NCBI RefSeq assembly: GCF_002575655.3
Contig: NC_053037.3
Coordinates: forward strand, 567,650,880 to 567,714,879
Reading direction: 5' to 3'
From: Aegilops tauschii subsp. strangulata
Taxonomy: Eukaryota; Streptophyta; Magnoliopsida; Poales; Poaceae
DNA: 64,000 nucleotides
A model generated the notes under the pieces. It searched no databases. It was not told where the DNA came from and saw only the letters and a program-made list of their open reading frames with translations. The translations under genes were made by a program, and so were the position numbers. Positions 21,001 to 31,123 of this stretch are shown piece by piece; the stretch's first letter is position 1; every line of letters begins with the position of its first letter.

Positions 21001-22194
21001 GATTTCCCAGGGCGCGCGTAAGCTCGTCGTTCTCTCTGTTGGGCGTGAACACCCCCTTTCGAGCATCTTCTATTGCGTCAAGTAACTTTTGTTCGGCTCC
21101 TTTTAGACTTGCCTTCTTCGAAACCAGGCCTGTCTTCGGGTCCAACGCCCCCCATGCGCATAGAACCAAGTTCTGCACCTGGGGGCCAGCTCCTAGTAAC
21201 CGGAGTGACCCCTGCATCCTCCATCTCTTGCTCAGACTTATCCCACTTAGGCATTGCCACCGCGTAGCCACCTGGACCCAGCCTATGGAACTGCGTCTTT
21301 TTTGCGGCATTGGCCTTGTTTTTTCTCGACCGTTCCTTAGATAATTCTGATTCCTTGAATTTCACGAAAGCGGGCCAGTGTTCTCTTTGCTTCTCCAGTG
21401 TTCCCTTGAATTCTGGAGTCTTCCTTTCTGCAGCGAGGTAGTTGGCCCATACAGTTTTCTTGTGGGTGTTGAATGCAATTGCCATCTTCTTAAGAGCAGC
21501 GTCCTTGACTTTCTGCACATCTGCATCAGTGAAATAATCTGGTAGGGTGAAATGTTCCATCAGAGATTCTCAAAGCTTTTGTTTTGCTCTGTCGTCAACC
21601 CAAGTAACATCTGGGCGTTTAGTTTTTGGCTCTTTCCATTCTTGAATGGAGATCGGGAGTTGGTCCTTCACAAGAACTCCGCACTGACGAACGAACTTGT
21701 TCGCAATGTTCTTAGGCGTGAGGGGTTCGCCACTAGCTTTGATGGAATCGATGTTGTACTTTACACCCTCCTTCAACTTTTTGCCCGGGCCGCGCTTTGT
21801 CCTGCTGTCTGTAGAAACAGATTTGCTCGATCCGGAGGGCTGAAAGAAGAAAGATCGATTCGTTAATATATCTTCAAATAAAAAAAACATGTGATGATCA
21901 CTAGATGCCTGCTTATATAAATATACCTCACTGGTAGTCTTTGTTATTTCAAGATCAACATTGTATTCGTCATCATAATCATTGTCTGCGTCATCATAAT
22001 CATAATCATAGTTCATGACTTCATCAGCTCGGTCATCGAGATCGAATATCTTATCATCACCCTCCCCGGTATTGTTCAGATATTGGGAGCCGTCATTTGA
22101 TTCATTCAGATCATTTGGCCTGTTAGGGCTGCGTATGATCTCGAATAGGGCCTCTTCTCCCTCTCTGCCGGTATTGTCCGAAATAGCTTTTATT
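18002..22194 (-). pseudogene. CACTA A ORF2: TnpA-like protein with Ulp1/C48 domain
   Basis: Inferred exons on the minus strand: 22194-21927, 21839-19173, 19054-18875, 18732-18622, 18516-18447, 18327-18226, 18133-18002. The N-terminal part is acidic (DYDYDDADNDYDDE). A plant Ptta/En/Spm transposase-like domain follows (FVRQCGVLVKDQLP to AEQKLLDAIEDA), then a Lys/Glu-rich coiled coil, a Gln-rich stretch, a tandem Pro/Ser/Thr repeat (about 20270-20080) and a C-terminal Ulp1-like protease region with FHWILLDIK, VLDSL and KQVPGTEVCAYYAC, giving the His, Asp, Gln and Cys of the C48 catalytic set. Damage: the start codon seen in CACTA C is ATT here; TGA replaces TGG near 21573 and 20385; one frame change lies near 21190-21240. 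The protease exons are intact. Role in transposition is inference. Confidence 0.8.
20080..20275 (-). repeat. 36-bp tandem repeat encoding ATPPASSP units
   Basis: Five or six units of about 36 bases (GGACTTGAAGCAGGAGG plus a variable half) lie in phase with the ORF2 reading frame and give a repeated ATPPASSPTPCQ-like peptide. The same array in CACTA C (about 42640-42800) has a different unit number and sequence, showing independent change. Confidence 0.75.
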
Positions 22195-22371
22195 TAACTA
22201 ATACAGAAGAAATATAAAATAATTTAGTATTCAAATTACAATGCATGGATGCAATCAATAAGGAAAAACTGAATCATATAGTACATAATATGCATCGTCT
22301 CGAATAATATATAATCTCGAATACATCGTCTCGAATAATATATAATCTCGAATACATCACTGGCTAGGTAG

Positions 22372-22800
22372 CTAATAAAGATCGAATACTACAGAAGAAT
22401 CTAGGCCACTCGCGGTTCCTGGGGCGCGGGAGGTGGACACCCAAAGACAAGGAACCATCACAGGATCATATCTCCGGTCATCTGCCCAAAGAACCTGCCA
22501 GGTATTGGAGAACCTGACGTCCATAGCAGCCATGTAGCGATGGACGTGCTCGTCCTCCTCCCTGACATGATGACGCACCACCTCCGGCGGGGCTGGCTCC
22601 CGCTGCACCGAATGTGGCCCACGCGAATGCCACCAAAGGAGATCAGGGTCGACGACGGGACCCAAGGCTGGGTTCCTCACCAAGCGGCGCGCCCCTCCAG
22701 GTAGCACCTCCCAGTGCCAGCCCAGCGGAGCCCAGTCCCGGACATGGGTCAGCCAGACGTCGTGGCGAACGGGTCGACGGCGAGGATGCGGGCCGGGCAT
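22372..22800 (-). CDS. CACTA A orphan ORF, 142 aa
   Basis: An uninterrupted minus-strand ORF starting MPGPHPRRRPVR and ending SSVVFDLY. It is rich in Arg, Pro and Trp (GWHWEVLP, DLLWWHSRG) and acidic-basic in the middle (VREEDEHVHRYMAAMD). I do not recognise a domain, signal peptide or membrane segment. CACTA C carries a clear homologue at 40109-40543 (144 aa), also open, although both elements have lost other genes. The ATG at 22800 is chosen because it is the first ATG conserved in both copies. It lies about 180 bases upstream of the ORF2 start in the same direction, so it may be a separate gene or a leader exon of ORF2. The function is unknown. Confidence 0.6.
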   Translation of the reverse strand: MPGPHPRRRPVRHDVWLTHVRDWAPLGWHWEVLPGGARRLVRNPALGPVVDPDLLWWHSRGPHSVQREPAPPEVVRHHVREEDEHVHRYMAAMDVRFSNTWQVLWADDRRYDPVMVPCLWVSTSRAPGTASGLDSSVVFDLY

Positions 22801-22829
22801 CGTCGAGAACAAATACTATATGCCCGCAA

Positions 22830-23125
22830 AAAGTAACATTTTTTAAATGATTGGATTGTGATAACTAAAATTCTATATGCAAATTCTAACAATTTGACAT
22901 TAATCTAATTCATCTAGCTAAAACTAACTCTAAAATTTCTAACATTTCTAATATTTCTATAACTAAAAAACAGAAAAATTTCTAACATTTCTATAAATAT
23001 TTCTATAACTAAAAAACAGAAAAATTTCTAACATTTCTATAAATATTTCTATAACTAAAAAACAGAAAAATTTATAATATTTCTATAACTAAAAAACAGA
23101 AAAATTGCTAACATTTTTATAACAA
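22830..23125. other. AT-rich spacer with TTTCTATAACTAAAAAACAG repeats
   Basis: Four degenerate copies of a ~50-base unit containing ATTTCTATAACTAAAAAAC and AAAATTTCTAACA precede a GT microsatellite. No coding potential. CACTA C has a shorter version at about 39880-40080. Confidence 0.6.
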
Positions 23126-23154
23126 TGTGTGTGTGTGTGTGTGTGTGTGTGTGT
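23126..23154. repeat. (GT)n microsatellite
   Basis: A run of about 14 GT units between the AT-rich spacer and the GC-rich block of CACTA A. CACTA C has a short (CA)n at 39840-39853 in the mirrored position. Confidence 0.85.
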
Positions 23155-23440
23155 CTGTGGACATGGCGGCCGGGGCAGGAGCTCACCGGTGTGGCGTGGC
23201 GACGGGGGGCGGCGTCGGGGACGGAGACGGGCGGTGACGACGGGGATGGGGATGGGGCGGCGACGACGGGGACAGGGACGGGCCGGGCGGGGACGACGGG
23301 AGGACGGGGCGGGTGCGGCGACGGGGACGATGGGGACGGGGACGGCGACGGCGACGGACGGCGACGAGGGGCGGCGACGAGGGACGGCGGCGACGGGGCA
23401 GAGGAGAAAGAAGCAGAGGGAGAGATGAGAAACTGATTTT
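23155..23440. repeat. GC-rich GGCGACGGGGACGGG block of CACTA A
   Basis: A strongly strand-asymmetric block built of GGCGACGGGGACGG-like words, G-rich on the plus strand. It lies upstream of the 142-aa ORF and next to internal subterminal-type repeats, a position that fits a promoter or first-exon region. CACTA C has a longer version (about 39405-39830). Open frames in it are low-complexity and are not called as genes. Confidence 0.6.
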
Positions 23441-24435
23441 TTTTGAAGTGTTTTCTTATATAGAACAACCTTTAGTACCGGTTGAAGCCACCAACCAGTA
23501 CTAAAGGTCTGTTTTGGCCAGGCCAAGCGGCGGAAAGCGCACATCCTTTAGTACCGGGTGGTGGCACCAACCGGTACTAAAGACCCACCATTTAGTACCG
23601 GTTGGAGCTACGACCCGGTACTAAAGGGTGTGCGCTGCCAGGCGAGGGGCGCAGAAGTTTAGTCCCACCTCGCTAGTTGAGGAGCGCCAGGACCAGTTTA
23701 TAAGCCCCGGTGCGGGCACTGCATTGAGCTCCTCTTAATAGCAGGCCTTCTGGGCCTACCTCTCCTATTCTGCCTGTGGTCCTACTGGGCTTGCGGGCCT
23801 GCATCCTGGCCCAACTACAGGTTGGGTTTCTAGTCGTATGCAGGCCGCTCTGGCCTAGTAGGTGGGCTTTTTTATTTTTTAATTTTTTTTGCTTTATTTA
23901 TTTTTGAGTTGTTTTTCGCTGTATTTAGAGTTTTTTTGGAATATTTTTGCTTTAGGTACAAAAAATTACAAACTTTCTATTAGTGCCGGTAGTTTACAAA
24001 TTTGAATAGTTTACATTTTGAATTATTTGAAATTTGTGTGAATCACTAGTTTGTGAATAACTTAACTTTGAAAATAGATTTTTCGGTGATTCTTTTTAAA
24101 AAAATGAAATGCCTTTGTAACGTATGAGTTTTCGTCCGAAACCCTGATACTTCGAAAGAGATTGTCCATTTTGTACACGAAGTGCATCCAGTTTTTGCGG
24201 TAACCCTCTCTACTTTTTTGCACATGCTATGTGGGTAAAATTATGATACCATGCCGACTTTCAACCTTTTCTAAGTTCATTTGAAATGCTTTTCAATTCA
24301 GGGTCATTTAGCTGAAAAAATCAGTAAATGCATGAAAGAATTTGTTCAAATGCCAAAACACATAACTACCCTAACTATTACAGAGATTCCCTCCTGGGTG
24401 TGAAACACAGAAGAAAGTGATGATAGTGAAGCCGA
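23441..24435. other. CACTA A internal spacer with ACCGGTACTAAAG repeats
   Basis: From 23465 to 23645 there are TTTAGTACCGGTTG and complement copies of the same kind as at the termini, an unusual internal location. The sequence after that to 24435 is non-coding and AT-rich. Part of it (about 24110-24310) is matched in inverse by CACTA C near 37100-37240. Confidence 0.65.
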
Positions 24436-26938
24436 TCACATCCCAGATCTTTGGGTGTGAAACTTTTTCTTCGCGTGTGTCCCTTTGCGCCGTAGCCATG
24501 GAAAATCTTCATCATTTAACTGGATGCTCGGGTCAATATTCACTGTGAATGGAGAAATTTCATCAAACTTTTCATAATCTTCTGACATGTCTGTCTTGTC
24601 ATCCACTCCCACGATGTTTCTCTTCCCAGAAAGAACTATGTGGCGCTTTGGCTCATCGTGTGATGCATTCGCTTCCTTATCTTTTCTTTTTCTAGGCTTG
24701 GTAGACATATCCTTCACATAGAAAACCTGTGCCACATCATTAGCTAGGACGAATGGTTCGTCTGCATACGCAAGATTGTTGAGATCCACTGTTGTCATTC
24801 CATACTGCGGGTCTTCCGTTACCCCGCCTCGTGTCATATTGACCCATTTGCACCGAAACAAAGGGACCTTCAAACCACGTCCATAGTCAAGTTCCCATAT
24901 CTCCTCTATGTAACCATAATATGTTTCCTTTCCCGTCTTGGTTGTTGCATCAAAGCGGACACCACTGTTTTGGTTGGTGCTCTTCTTATCTTGGGCGATC
25001 GTGTAAAATGTATTACCATTTATCTCGTACCCTTTGAAAGTCATTATATTCAAAGATGGTAACTGGGACAGCGAGTACAGGTCATCTTCAATAGAGGCGT
25101 CATGCATGGTACGTGTCTGCAACCAGCCGGCGAAACTCCTGGTTTGTTCACGTGTAATCCAGTCATCAGACCGCTCCGGGTGTTTGGAGCGTAGAAAATT
25201 CTTGTGTTCGTCCATATACGGAGCCACCAAGTTGTCCGCCAAGACCCTTTCCACATGGATGCGTGTCCATCAGCGTCATTCGAAACAAGTTGTCCGCCAG
25301 CGTCATTCGAAACAAGTTGTCCGCCAGGACCCTTTCCAAAGACTACCTTCAAATCCTTGACCATATCATGTACATCAGCACCAGTACGGTGGCGAGCCTT
25401 CGTCCGGTGATCCACCTCACCTTTGAAATGCTTGCCTTTCTTTCTTACGGGATGCCTGCTCGGAAGAAATCGACGATGTCCCAGGTACACATTCTTCCTA
25501 CAATTGTCCAAATATATACTGTCGGTATCATCCAAATAGTGCGTGCATGCGCGGTATCCCTTGTTTGTCTGTCCTGAAAGGTTATTGAGAGCAGGCCAAT
25601 CATTGATGGTCACAAACAGCAAGGCCTTTAGGTCAAATTCTCCCCCCATGTGCTCATCCCACGCACGTACACCTATTCCATTCCACAGCTGTAAGAGTTC
25701 TTCAACTAATGGCCTTAGGTACACATCAATGTCGTTGCCGGGTTGCTTAGGGCCGTGGATGAGCACTGGCATCATAATGAACTTCCGCTTCATGCACAAC
25801 CAAGGAGGAAGGTTATAAAAACATAGAGTCACAGGCCAGGTGCTATGGTTGCTGCTCTGCTCCCCAAAAGGATTAATGCCATCTGCGCTTAGACCAAACC
25901 ATACGTTCCTTGCGTCATCTGCAAACTCCTTCCCGTACTTTCTCTCGATTTTTCTCCATGCGACCCGTCAGCGGGTACTCTCAACTTTCCGTCTATCTTA
26001 CGGTCTTCTCTGTGCCATCGCATCGCCTTGGCATGCTCTTTGTTTTGGAACAAACGTTTCAACCGTGGTATTATAGGAGCATACCACATCACCTTGGCAG
26101 GAATCTTCTTCCTGGGGCGCTCGCCCTCGACATCACCAGGGTCATCGCGCCTGATCTTATAGCGCAATGCACCGCATACCGGGCAAGCGTTCAAATCCTC
26201 GTACTCACCGCGGTAGAGGATGCAGTCATTAAGGCATGCATGTATCTTCTGCACCTCTAACCTTAGAGGGTAGACAACCTTCTTTGCTTCGTACGTACTC
26301 TCGGGCAATTCGTTGTCCTTTGGAAGCATATTCTTTATCATTACCAGCAACTTTCCAAATCCCTTGTCAGATACACCATTCTTTGCCTTCCATTGCAGCA
26401 ATTTCAGTGTGGTGCCCAACTTTTTCTTGTCAGCTTCGCAATTCGGGTACAACAATTTCTTGTGATCCTCTAACATGCGCTGCAACTTCTTCTTCTCCAA
26501 ATCACTTGCGCAGTTTCTCTTTGCATCGGCAATGGCCCGACCTAGATCATCAGTGGGCTCATCTGATGCCTCTTCTTCAGCTTCTTCCCGCATTGCCGGC
26601 TCAGCTTCTTCCCCCATTGTTGTATCATCGTATTCAGGGAACCCATGGCCAGGATAGCTGTCGTCGTCCTCTTCTTCTTCATTGTCTTCCATCATAACCC
26701 CTCTTTCTCCGTGCTTGGTCCAAACATTATAGTGGGGCATGAAACCGGACTTAAACAGGTGGACGTGAATGGTTCTTGACGTAGAGTAATTGTGATCATT
26801 CTTACAGACTAAACATGGACAAGGAATAAAACCATCCGCCCGCTTGTTTGCCTCAGCCGCAAGCAAAAAAGTTTGCACACCATTAATGAACTCGGGAGAG
26901 CATCGGTCATCGTACATCCATTGTCGGCTCATCTTCAT
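24436..26938 (-). pseudogene. CACTA A TNP2-type transposase, broken
   Basis: This is the main En/Spm transposase, which cuts element ends. Translation begins at an ATG at 26938 (MKMSRQWMYDDRCSPEF), giving the transposase-associated domain with CPCLVCKND, then an acidic linker (DNEEEEDDDSYPG) and the Transposase_21/TNP2 region (LNACPVCGALRYK). A one-base loss near 25955 (within the RVPADGS segment) shifts the frame; the protein resumes with FGLSADGINPFG and GPKQPGNDIDVYLRPLVEEL. After VKDLKVVFGKGPGGQL the homology stops. The C-terminal part (LADNLVAPYMDEHKNFLR to the stop at 24436) follows directly, so the rest of the TNP2 core and the next domain appear deleted. A 27-bp tandem duplication marks the joint. 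It cannot make functional transposase. Confidence 0.88.
25231..25338. repeat. Duplication at transposase deletion joint
   Basis: A 27-bp unit (CAGCGTCATTCGAAACAAGT plus TGTCCGC) is repeated perfectly at 25271-25297 and 25298-25324. A longer phrase, AAGTTGTCCGCCARGACCC, occurs at about 25231 and 25313. This is the point where the transposase homology jumps. Confidence 0.85.
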
Positions 26939-27034
26939 TACACAACACCGAAAAGACCAAATTAATACAAGTTCATACATAAAGTTCATATATAAAGTTC
27001 ATACAAGACTTAAATGCAACAAACAAATAACTCT

Positions 27035-27479
27035 CTAACTAAAGCATTTAAATGCAACAACAAATGCGATCAAGATCGCAACTAAGGTAACAATTGATCC
27101 AACATCATAATGATACCAAGCCTCACTATCAATGGCATATTTTCTAATCTTTCTAATCTTCAAGCGCATTTTCTCCATCTTGATCTTGTGATCATCGACG
27201 ACATCGGCAACATGCAACTCCAATTCCATCTTCTCCCCCTCAATTCTTTTCAATTTTTCTTTCAAATACTCGTTTTCTCTTTCAACTAAATTTAACCTCT
27301 CGACAATAGGGTCGGTTGGAATTTCCGGTTCACAAACCTCCTAGACAAAAATATCTATGTCAACTTGATGGGCATAATTTGTCAGAAACACGAAATGCAA
27401 CAACTAGTTTGAAAAGAGAATATACCACATCCGAATCATAACAAGGACGAGGGCCGACGGGGACGGATATCAAAACCAT
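27035..27479 (-). CDS. CACTA A 119-aa coiled-coil/membrane protein, two exons
   Basis: Exon 1 is 27479-27426 and encodes 18 residues (MVLISVPVGPRPCYDSDV). A GTATAT donor and a TTTTTTGTCTAG acceptor bound an 85-bp intron, and exon 2 is 27340-27035, in phase 0. The predicted protein has an acidic/proline start (EVCEPEIPTDPIVERLN), a heptad-like Lys/Glu/Leu coiled coil of about 55 residues, and a C-terminal hydrophobic segment (SIVTLVAILIAFVVAF) followed by KCFS. This looks like a tail-anchored membrane protein. No stop or frameshift interrupts it. It lies between the element's 5' end and the transposase, in the same direction. I know of no assigned function. CACTA C has lost this region. Gene structure is inferred from sequence only. 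Confidence 0.65.
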
Positions 27480-28253
27480 GGCACTATGTATAACAAACAA
27501 CGTACGGGTAAGATAATTATACGAGTAATTATATATCCAAATCACACAAACATCAATTTGGTAATGTAAAACATTCATGAACAAGAGGCTCACCACAAGG
27601 TGGTGCCGGCGACGGAACGGTGTGGGCGATCGACTGTGGTTACGACGGAGATTTAGAAGGCACTAAGTAAACCACACCTACATATGCAAACTAAGTGTTA
27701 TTTTTGACCTCAAATTGCATATAAATCAAATACTAGCACATATATTTCCTCCCAAATTACTAAACTCATAAATTAATCACTATACAAAGCATTGCAAGAG
27801 CTAATCTAGCAATGAGAGATGAAAGGACAAAGTTGCTAACCTTTGTGATCATTTGAATGGATGGGGCCCTTCAAATCTTGACAAATTTTGGGAAAAATGT
27901 GTGATGAGCTCGAGAGGAAGAGGGGAAGAACAGAGAGGAGAGGGGAAAGGGGAAGAACAGAGCGAGCTCGGGTGGATGAAGGGTTTATGTAGGACGACCT
28001 TTAGCACCGGTTCGTGCCACGAACCGGTACTAAAGGTGCTGGAGGGGCCCCGGACTGACAACATCCTGCCACCACTCACTTCTCACTTTAGTACCGGTTC
28101 GTGGCACGAACCGGTGCTAAAGGTTCGCCACGAACCGGTACTAATGAGAGCGGCCGGCTAGCCGTTGGAACCGGCACTAATGCACACATTAGTGCCGGCT
28201 CAAAATCAAACTGGCACTAATGTGCTTGACATTTGACCCTTTTTCTACTAGTG
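27480..28253. repeat. CACTA A right end and subterminal array
   Basis: An AT-rich leader (27480-27960) is followed by dense TAGTACCGGTTCGTGCCACG and complement repeats from 27995 to 28200 and the terminus TTTTTCTACTAGTG. This would be the promoter region for the minus-strand genes. CACTA C matches it in inverse orientation at 36336-36600. Confidence 0.8.
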
Positions 28254-28495
28254 TATTGAATAAATAAATGTATTGTGGTTGCCTTATGGTATTAGCTTGT
28301 ACAATACTTGTTTTCATGTATTAATTGTTGAAAACAAAATGTTTTCTTGACATCATGGTGAGCCATGTGAACAATCCAGAAAGCATGGCGGTTGGTTACG
28401 ACATTTCTTCCACATATACTCAAGAGTTATAAGGCTCATGCGAAGGGCCAAGCCAACCACAACAATTGGTTTATATGGCTATGTTTATCATGTTT
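28254..28495 (+). other. Continuation of terpene synthase 3' flank
   Basis: This DNA continues the sequence interrupted by CACTA A. ATAAATAAATGTATTGTGGT and later words such as CAATTGGTTTATATGG match the 3' flank of the second terpene synthase copy (about 55943-56170) in the same order and orientation. Confidence 0.8.
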
Positions 28496-29597
28496 TGTTA
28501 CTACAAGAATTAGGTGGTCGGGAAATAGATGAGAGGGTAGCATATCTCCTGCAAACATTAGGGGGTAGCATTCCCCTAGGGTGGTGATGAGGACATTCCA
28601 ACCACTATTACACCCACAACACCCACGGCTACACATGTTCAAGTTTCAGGAAAACAAAGACCAGTAACTAGAGCTCACAAGCACCAACTAAATTAGCAGG
28701 TACTTTCGTTTTTATTAACTACTTCTATTGTTCATGAGAATATGATGGTACCTAAAACATATGTGTGTTGTATTGATCGGGAATGAAGGGTCTTTCATGA
28801 ACAAGATGGATGAGCGTTGGATCATGATCCCACATAGAGGCGGAGGCGAGCGTGTAAGGTATTATGATGGAGCTTCAAGTGGAGATGTCATGACTTTAAA
28901 GACACCTTAATGACACATGAATACATGGACGAATACAAGATAACACTTCAAACTTTTGTCCATAGCCTTCCATAGGTGCTGCACCACCTTAATTTTGAGT
29001 CGGACCAATGTAATTTTGAAACACAATCATGTTGTTCCTTGCTTAGGTAAGATTCTTTAATCAGACTGTTGTTACTTGCTAGTTTACACTGTAGAGGTGA
29101 AAGTGCATAGTGTTCTGTTTTGTTGCTGGAGTACAAGTGGTTTAGATGGTTCAAATCTTGACCGTTCTAAACCTTGAGTGCTCCAGATTGCCTTGGAAGG
29201 GTGGTGTTAGAGAAAAATAACACTAGTGCACTAGTCTCACATTGATACAACGATATACGTAACTTCACCAAGAGTTTACCAACAATTATGCGTTTTGACA
29301 AATCTTGGCATATATTAGAAGTCAAGAGGCATATATGATAACAAATAAGGGACAATGATTCTTGCCGAATGAATAAGCCGAGGACGATGCCACTAAAAGA
29401 TAGTCGGTATTAGCATAATACATCATCCGACCTTGGATCCTTGATAATCTAAAAGATTAATGATGTGGCAACAACTTATCGTTTGAACATAATAAAATGA
29501 AAAAAAAATATAATTATAGTCTAGTTACCTTTTAGTATTGCACACTATTATTTTCATAAACCGTTTAATGACAGTTCGTGACTTTCTATCTTTCTGC
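28496..29597. other. Intergenic DNA, nothing recognised
   Basis: No gene, RNA or transposon end was recognised. Open frames are short and lack domains. Confidence 0.5.
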
Positions 29598-31123
29598 CAT
29601 TTTCACACATTTTTTTTCTCGAATATGCACGAGTGTGCATATCATATATTAAAGAAGAAAGGCAAAGAGTGCCTCCACCGTTGGTTACATGAATTCCATT
29701 ACATGCTAATCCTCACCACTCACCCACCTCTCCACCCTACGAAAAAAGGGAGTTACATTCCCTTTTAGTAGACCCGCAGAGGACCATACTACACCCTCCT
29801 CTCTCACTCTTTGCAACAGTTGCTCGATAGATGGCCGAGCTCCGTCAAAGACAATCGCATTCCGATGCTTCCACAACTCCCACCAAACAAGCGCGAAAAT
29901 GGTGCGTAGATCTTTCGTGCCCACATTGTTAACTCCCTTCTTGTCGACGGCCCAGCCAGCCAACACATCATTTGGCAAGGGTGTCCATTCAGGTTTGCCC
30001 AGCGAGCCACAGATGGCTGCCCAAGCGCTCCGGGCAAAGACACACGTAAGCATTATGTGATTGATCGTTTCTTCCTCTTGATCACAGAACGGGCACACAT
30101 CCTGGTGAGGTAGACCCCTCCGTGCAAGGTGATCCGATGTCCAACATCGGTCCTTCATTGCTAGCCAAGTAAAGAATCTGCACTGCATGGGGGCACGCAA
30201 CTTCCATGTTAGATCTGCCGTAGGAATGACCTCCCTTCCACCAAAAGCAGCCGCATAAGCCGATCGGACCGAGAAGTGCCCCTTCGCCTCCCATGACCAG
30301 GCAATCTCGTCCGGCAAATCCACATTAGCTTCCCAAGCAGAAACCGCTTGCCAAAGTGCAAAGAACTCATGCAACGTATCCGGTCCAAGATTGGGGCCAA
30401 GGTCCGCAGCCCAAGACCCGTTCTCCATAGCTTCGCAAACTAGCCTCCTTCCTCGTGTCCGTGGTGCAATCAACTCATACACTCTAGGAGCAATCTCCTG
30501 GACTCTTCGCCCATCCAGCCATCGGTCCTCCCAAAAGAATGTTGTCCTACCAGAATGTGCTGTAAACCTCATGGCTGCATTACACAACATGGTTGCTTCC
30601 TCGGCCACCTTGATCTTGAACTCACTCCACGGCCTTGTCTCGTCAGTTCTTTTTAACCACGGCCAGTGAGCCTGCATGGCCACATTCATCCATCTAAGAT
30701 TAGGCAGCCCCAACCCACCTGCCCATTTGGGCGTGCACACCATGTCCCATGCAACCACGCAGTTACCACCATTCGCTTCTGCCCTTCTGCTCCACAAGAA
30801 CCCTCGACAGATCTTATTAATCACCGCGATAGTTTTCATAGGTAGATCCAGCGCCATCATTGCATGGATAGGCATGGCACACAACACAGATTGCACTAGA
30901 GTAAGATGGCCACTCTTCGGCATTAGTGCTGCCTTCCACCTCGGTAGCCTATTTGCCATATGATCCACCAAATATTGTAACTGCGTTGCAGATTGCTTCC
31001 TCAGCGATAATGGCAGCCCGAGGTACTTTATTGGGAACGATCCCAACATGTCGTTGCTATCTCCTCATCGGAACACCATATTGGTAGAGCTGCTGATAAC
31101 TAAGATTAGGCATTTTCACACAT
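29598..31123 (-). mobile_element. LINE 2 with 13-bp target duplications
   Basis: A 5'-truncated minus-strand LINE. The T-run at 29611-29617 is its poly(A) tail, and its 5' end is near 31110. CATTTTCACACAT occurs at 29598-29610 and again at 31111-31123, a perfect 13-bp target duplication that fixes both borders. Only the C-terminal part of the pol gene was inserted, typical of abortive LINE reverse transcription. Confidence 0.93.
29706..31049 (-). pseudogene. LINE 2 reverse transcriptase C-terminal part
   Basis: One long open frame of about 447 codons starting within the RT domain after the catalytic site (FPIKYLGLPLSLRKQ). It covers the thumb/connection region (LPRWKAALMPKSGHLTLVQS), WAGGLGLPNLR, and the zf-RVT domain with CRFFTWLAMKDRCWTSDHL followed by CPFCDQEEETINHIMLTC, a CxxC...HxxxxC pattern. 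The frame is uninterrupted, suggesting a fairly recent insertion. It lacks endonuclease and catalytic palm domains and so is dead on arrival. Its 29706 stop is the genuine pol C-terminus (VERWVSGED). Confidence 0.9.

Larger units (their letters stand above)
17512..28253 (-). mobile_element. CACTA A (En/Spm-type), 10.7 kb
   Basis: The left end is CACTAGTGCGGAACCGG and the right end is TTTTTCTACTAGTG. Both sides carry the 3-bp target duplication TAT (17509-17511 and 28254-28256). Subterminal arrays of TTTAGTACCGGTT...ACCGGTACTAAA type lie at both ends and again in the middle (about 23465-23645). All genes read on the minus strand, so the biological 5' end is at 28253. The order is 119-aa membrane protein, TNP2-type transposase, 142-aa orphan ORF, then TnpA/Ulp1-like ORF. 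Each large ORF is damaged, so the element is probably not autonomous now. It sits just 3' of the terpene synthase stop codon. Confidence 0.95.

Noticed and set aside
24436..27479. CACTA A as a currently autonomous element
   Set aside because: The transposase has a frameshift and a large internal deletion, and ORF2 lacks its start codon and carries stops.
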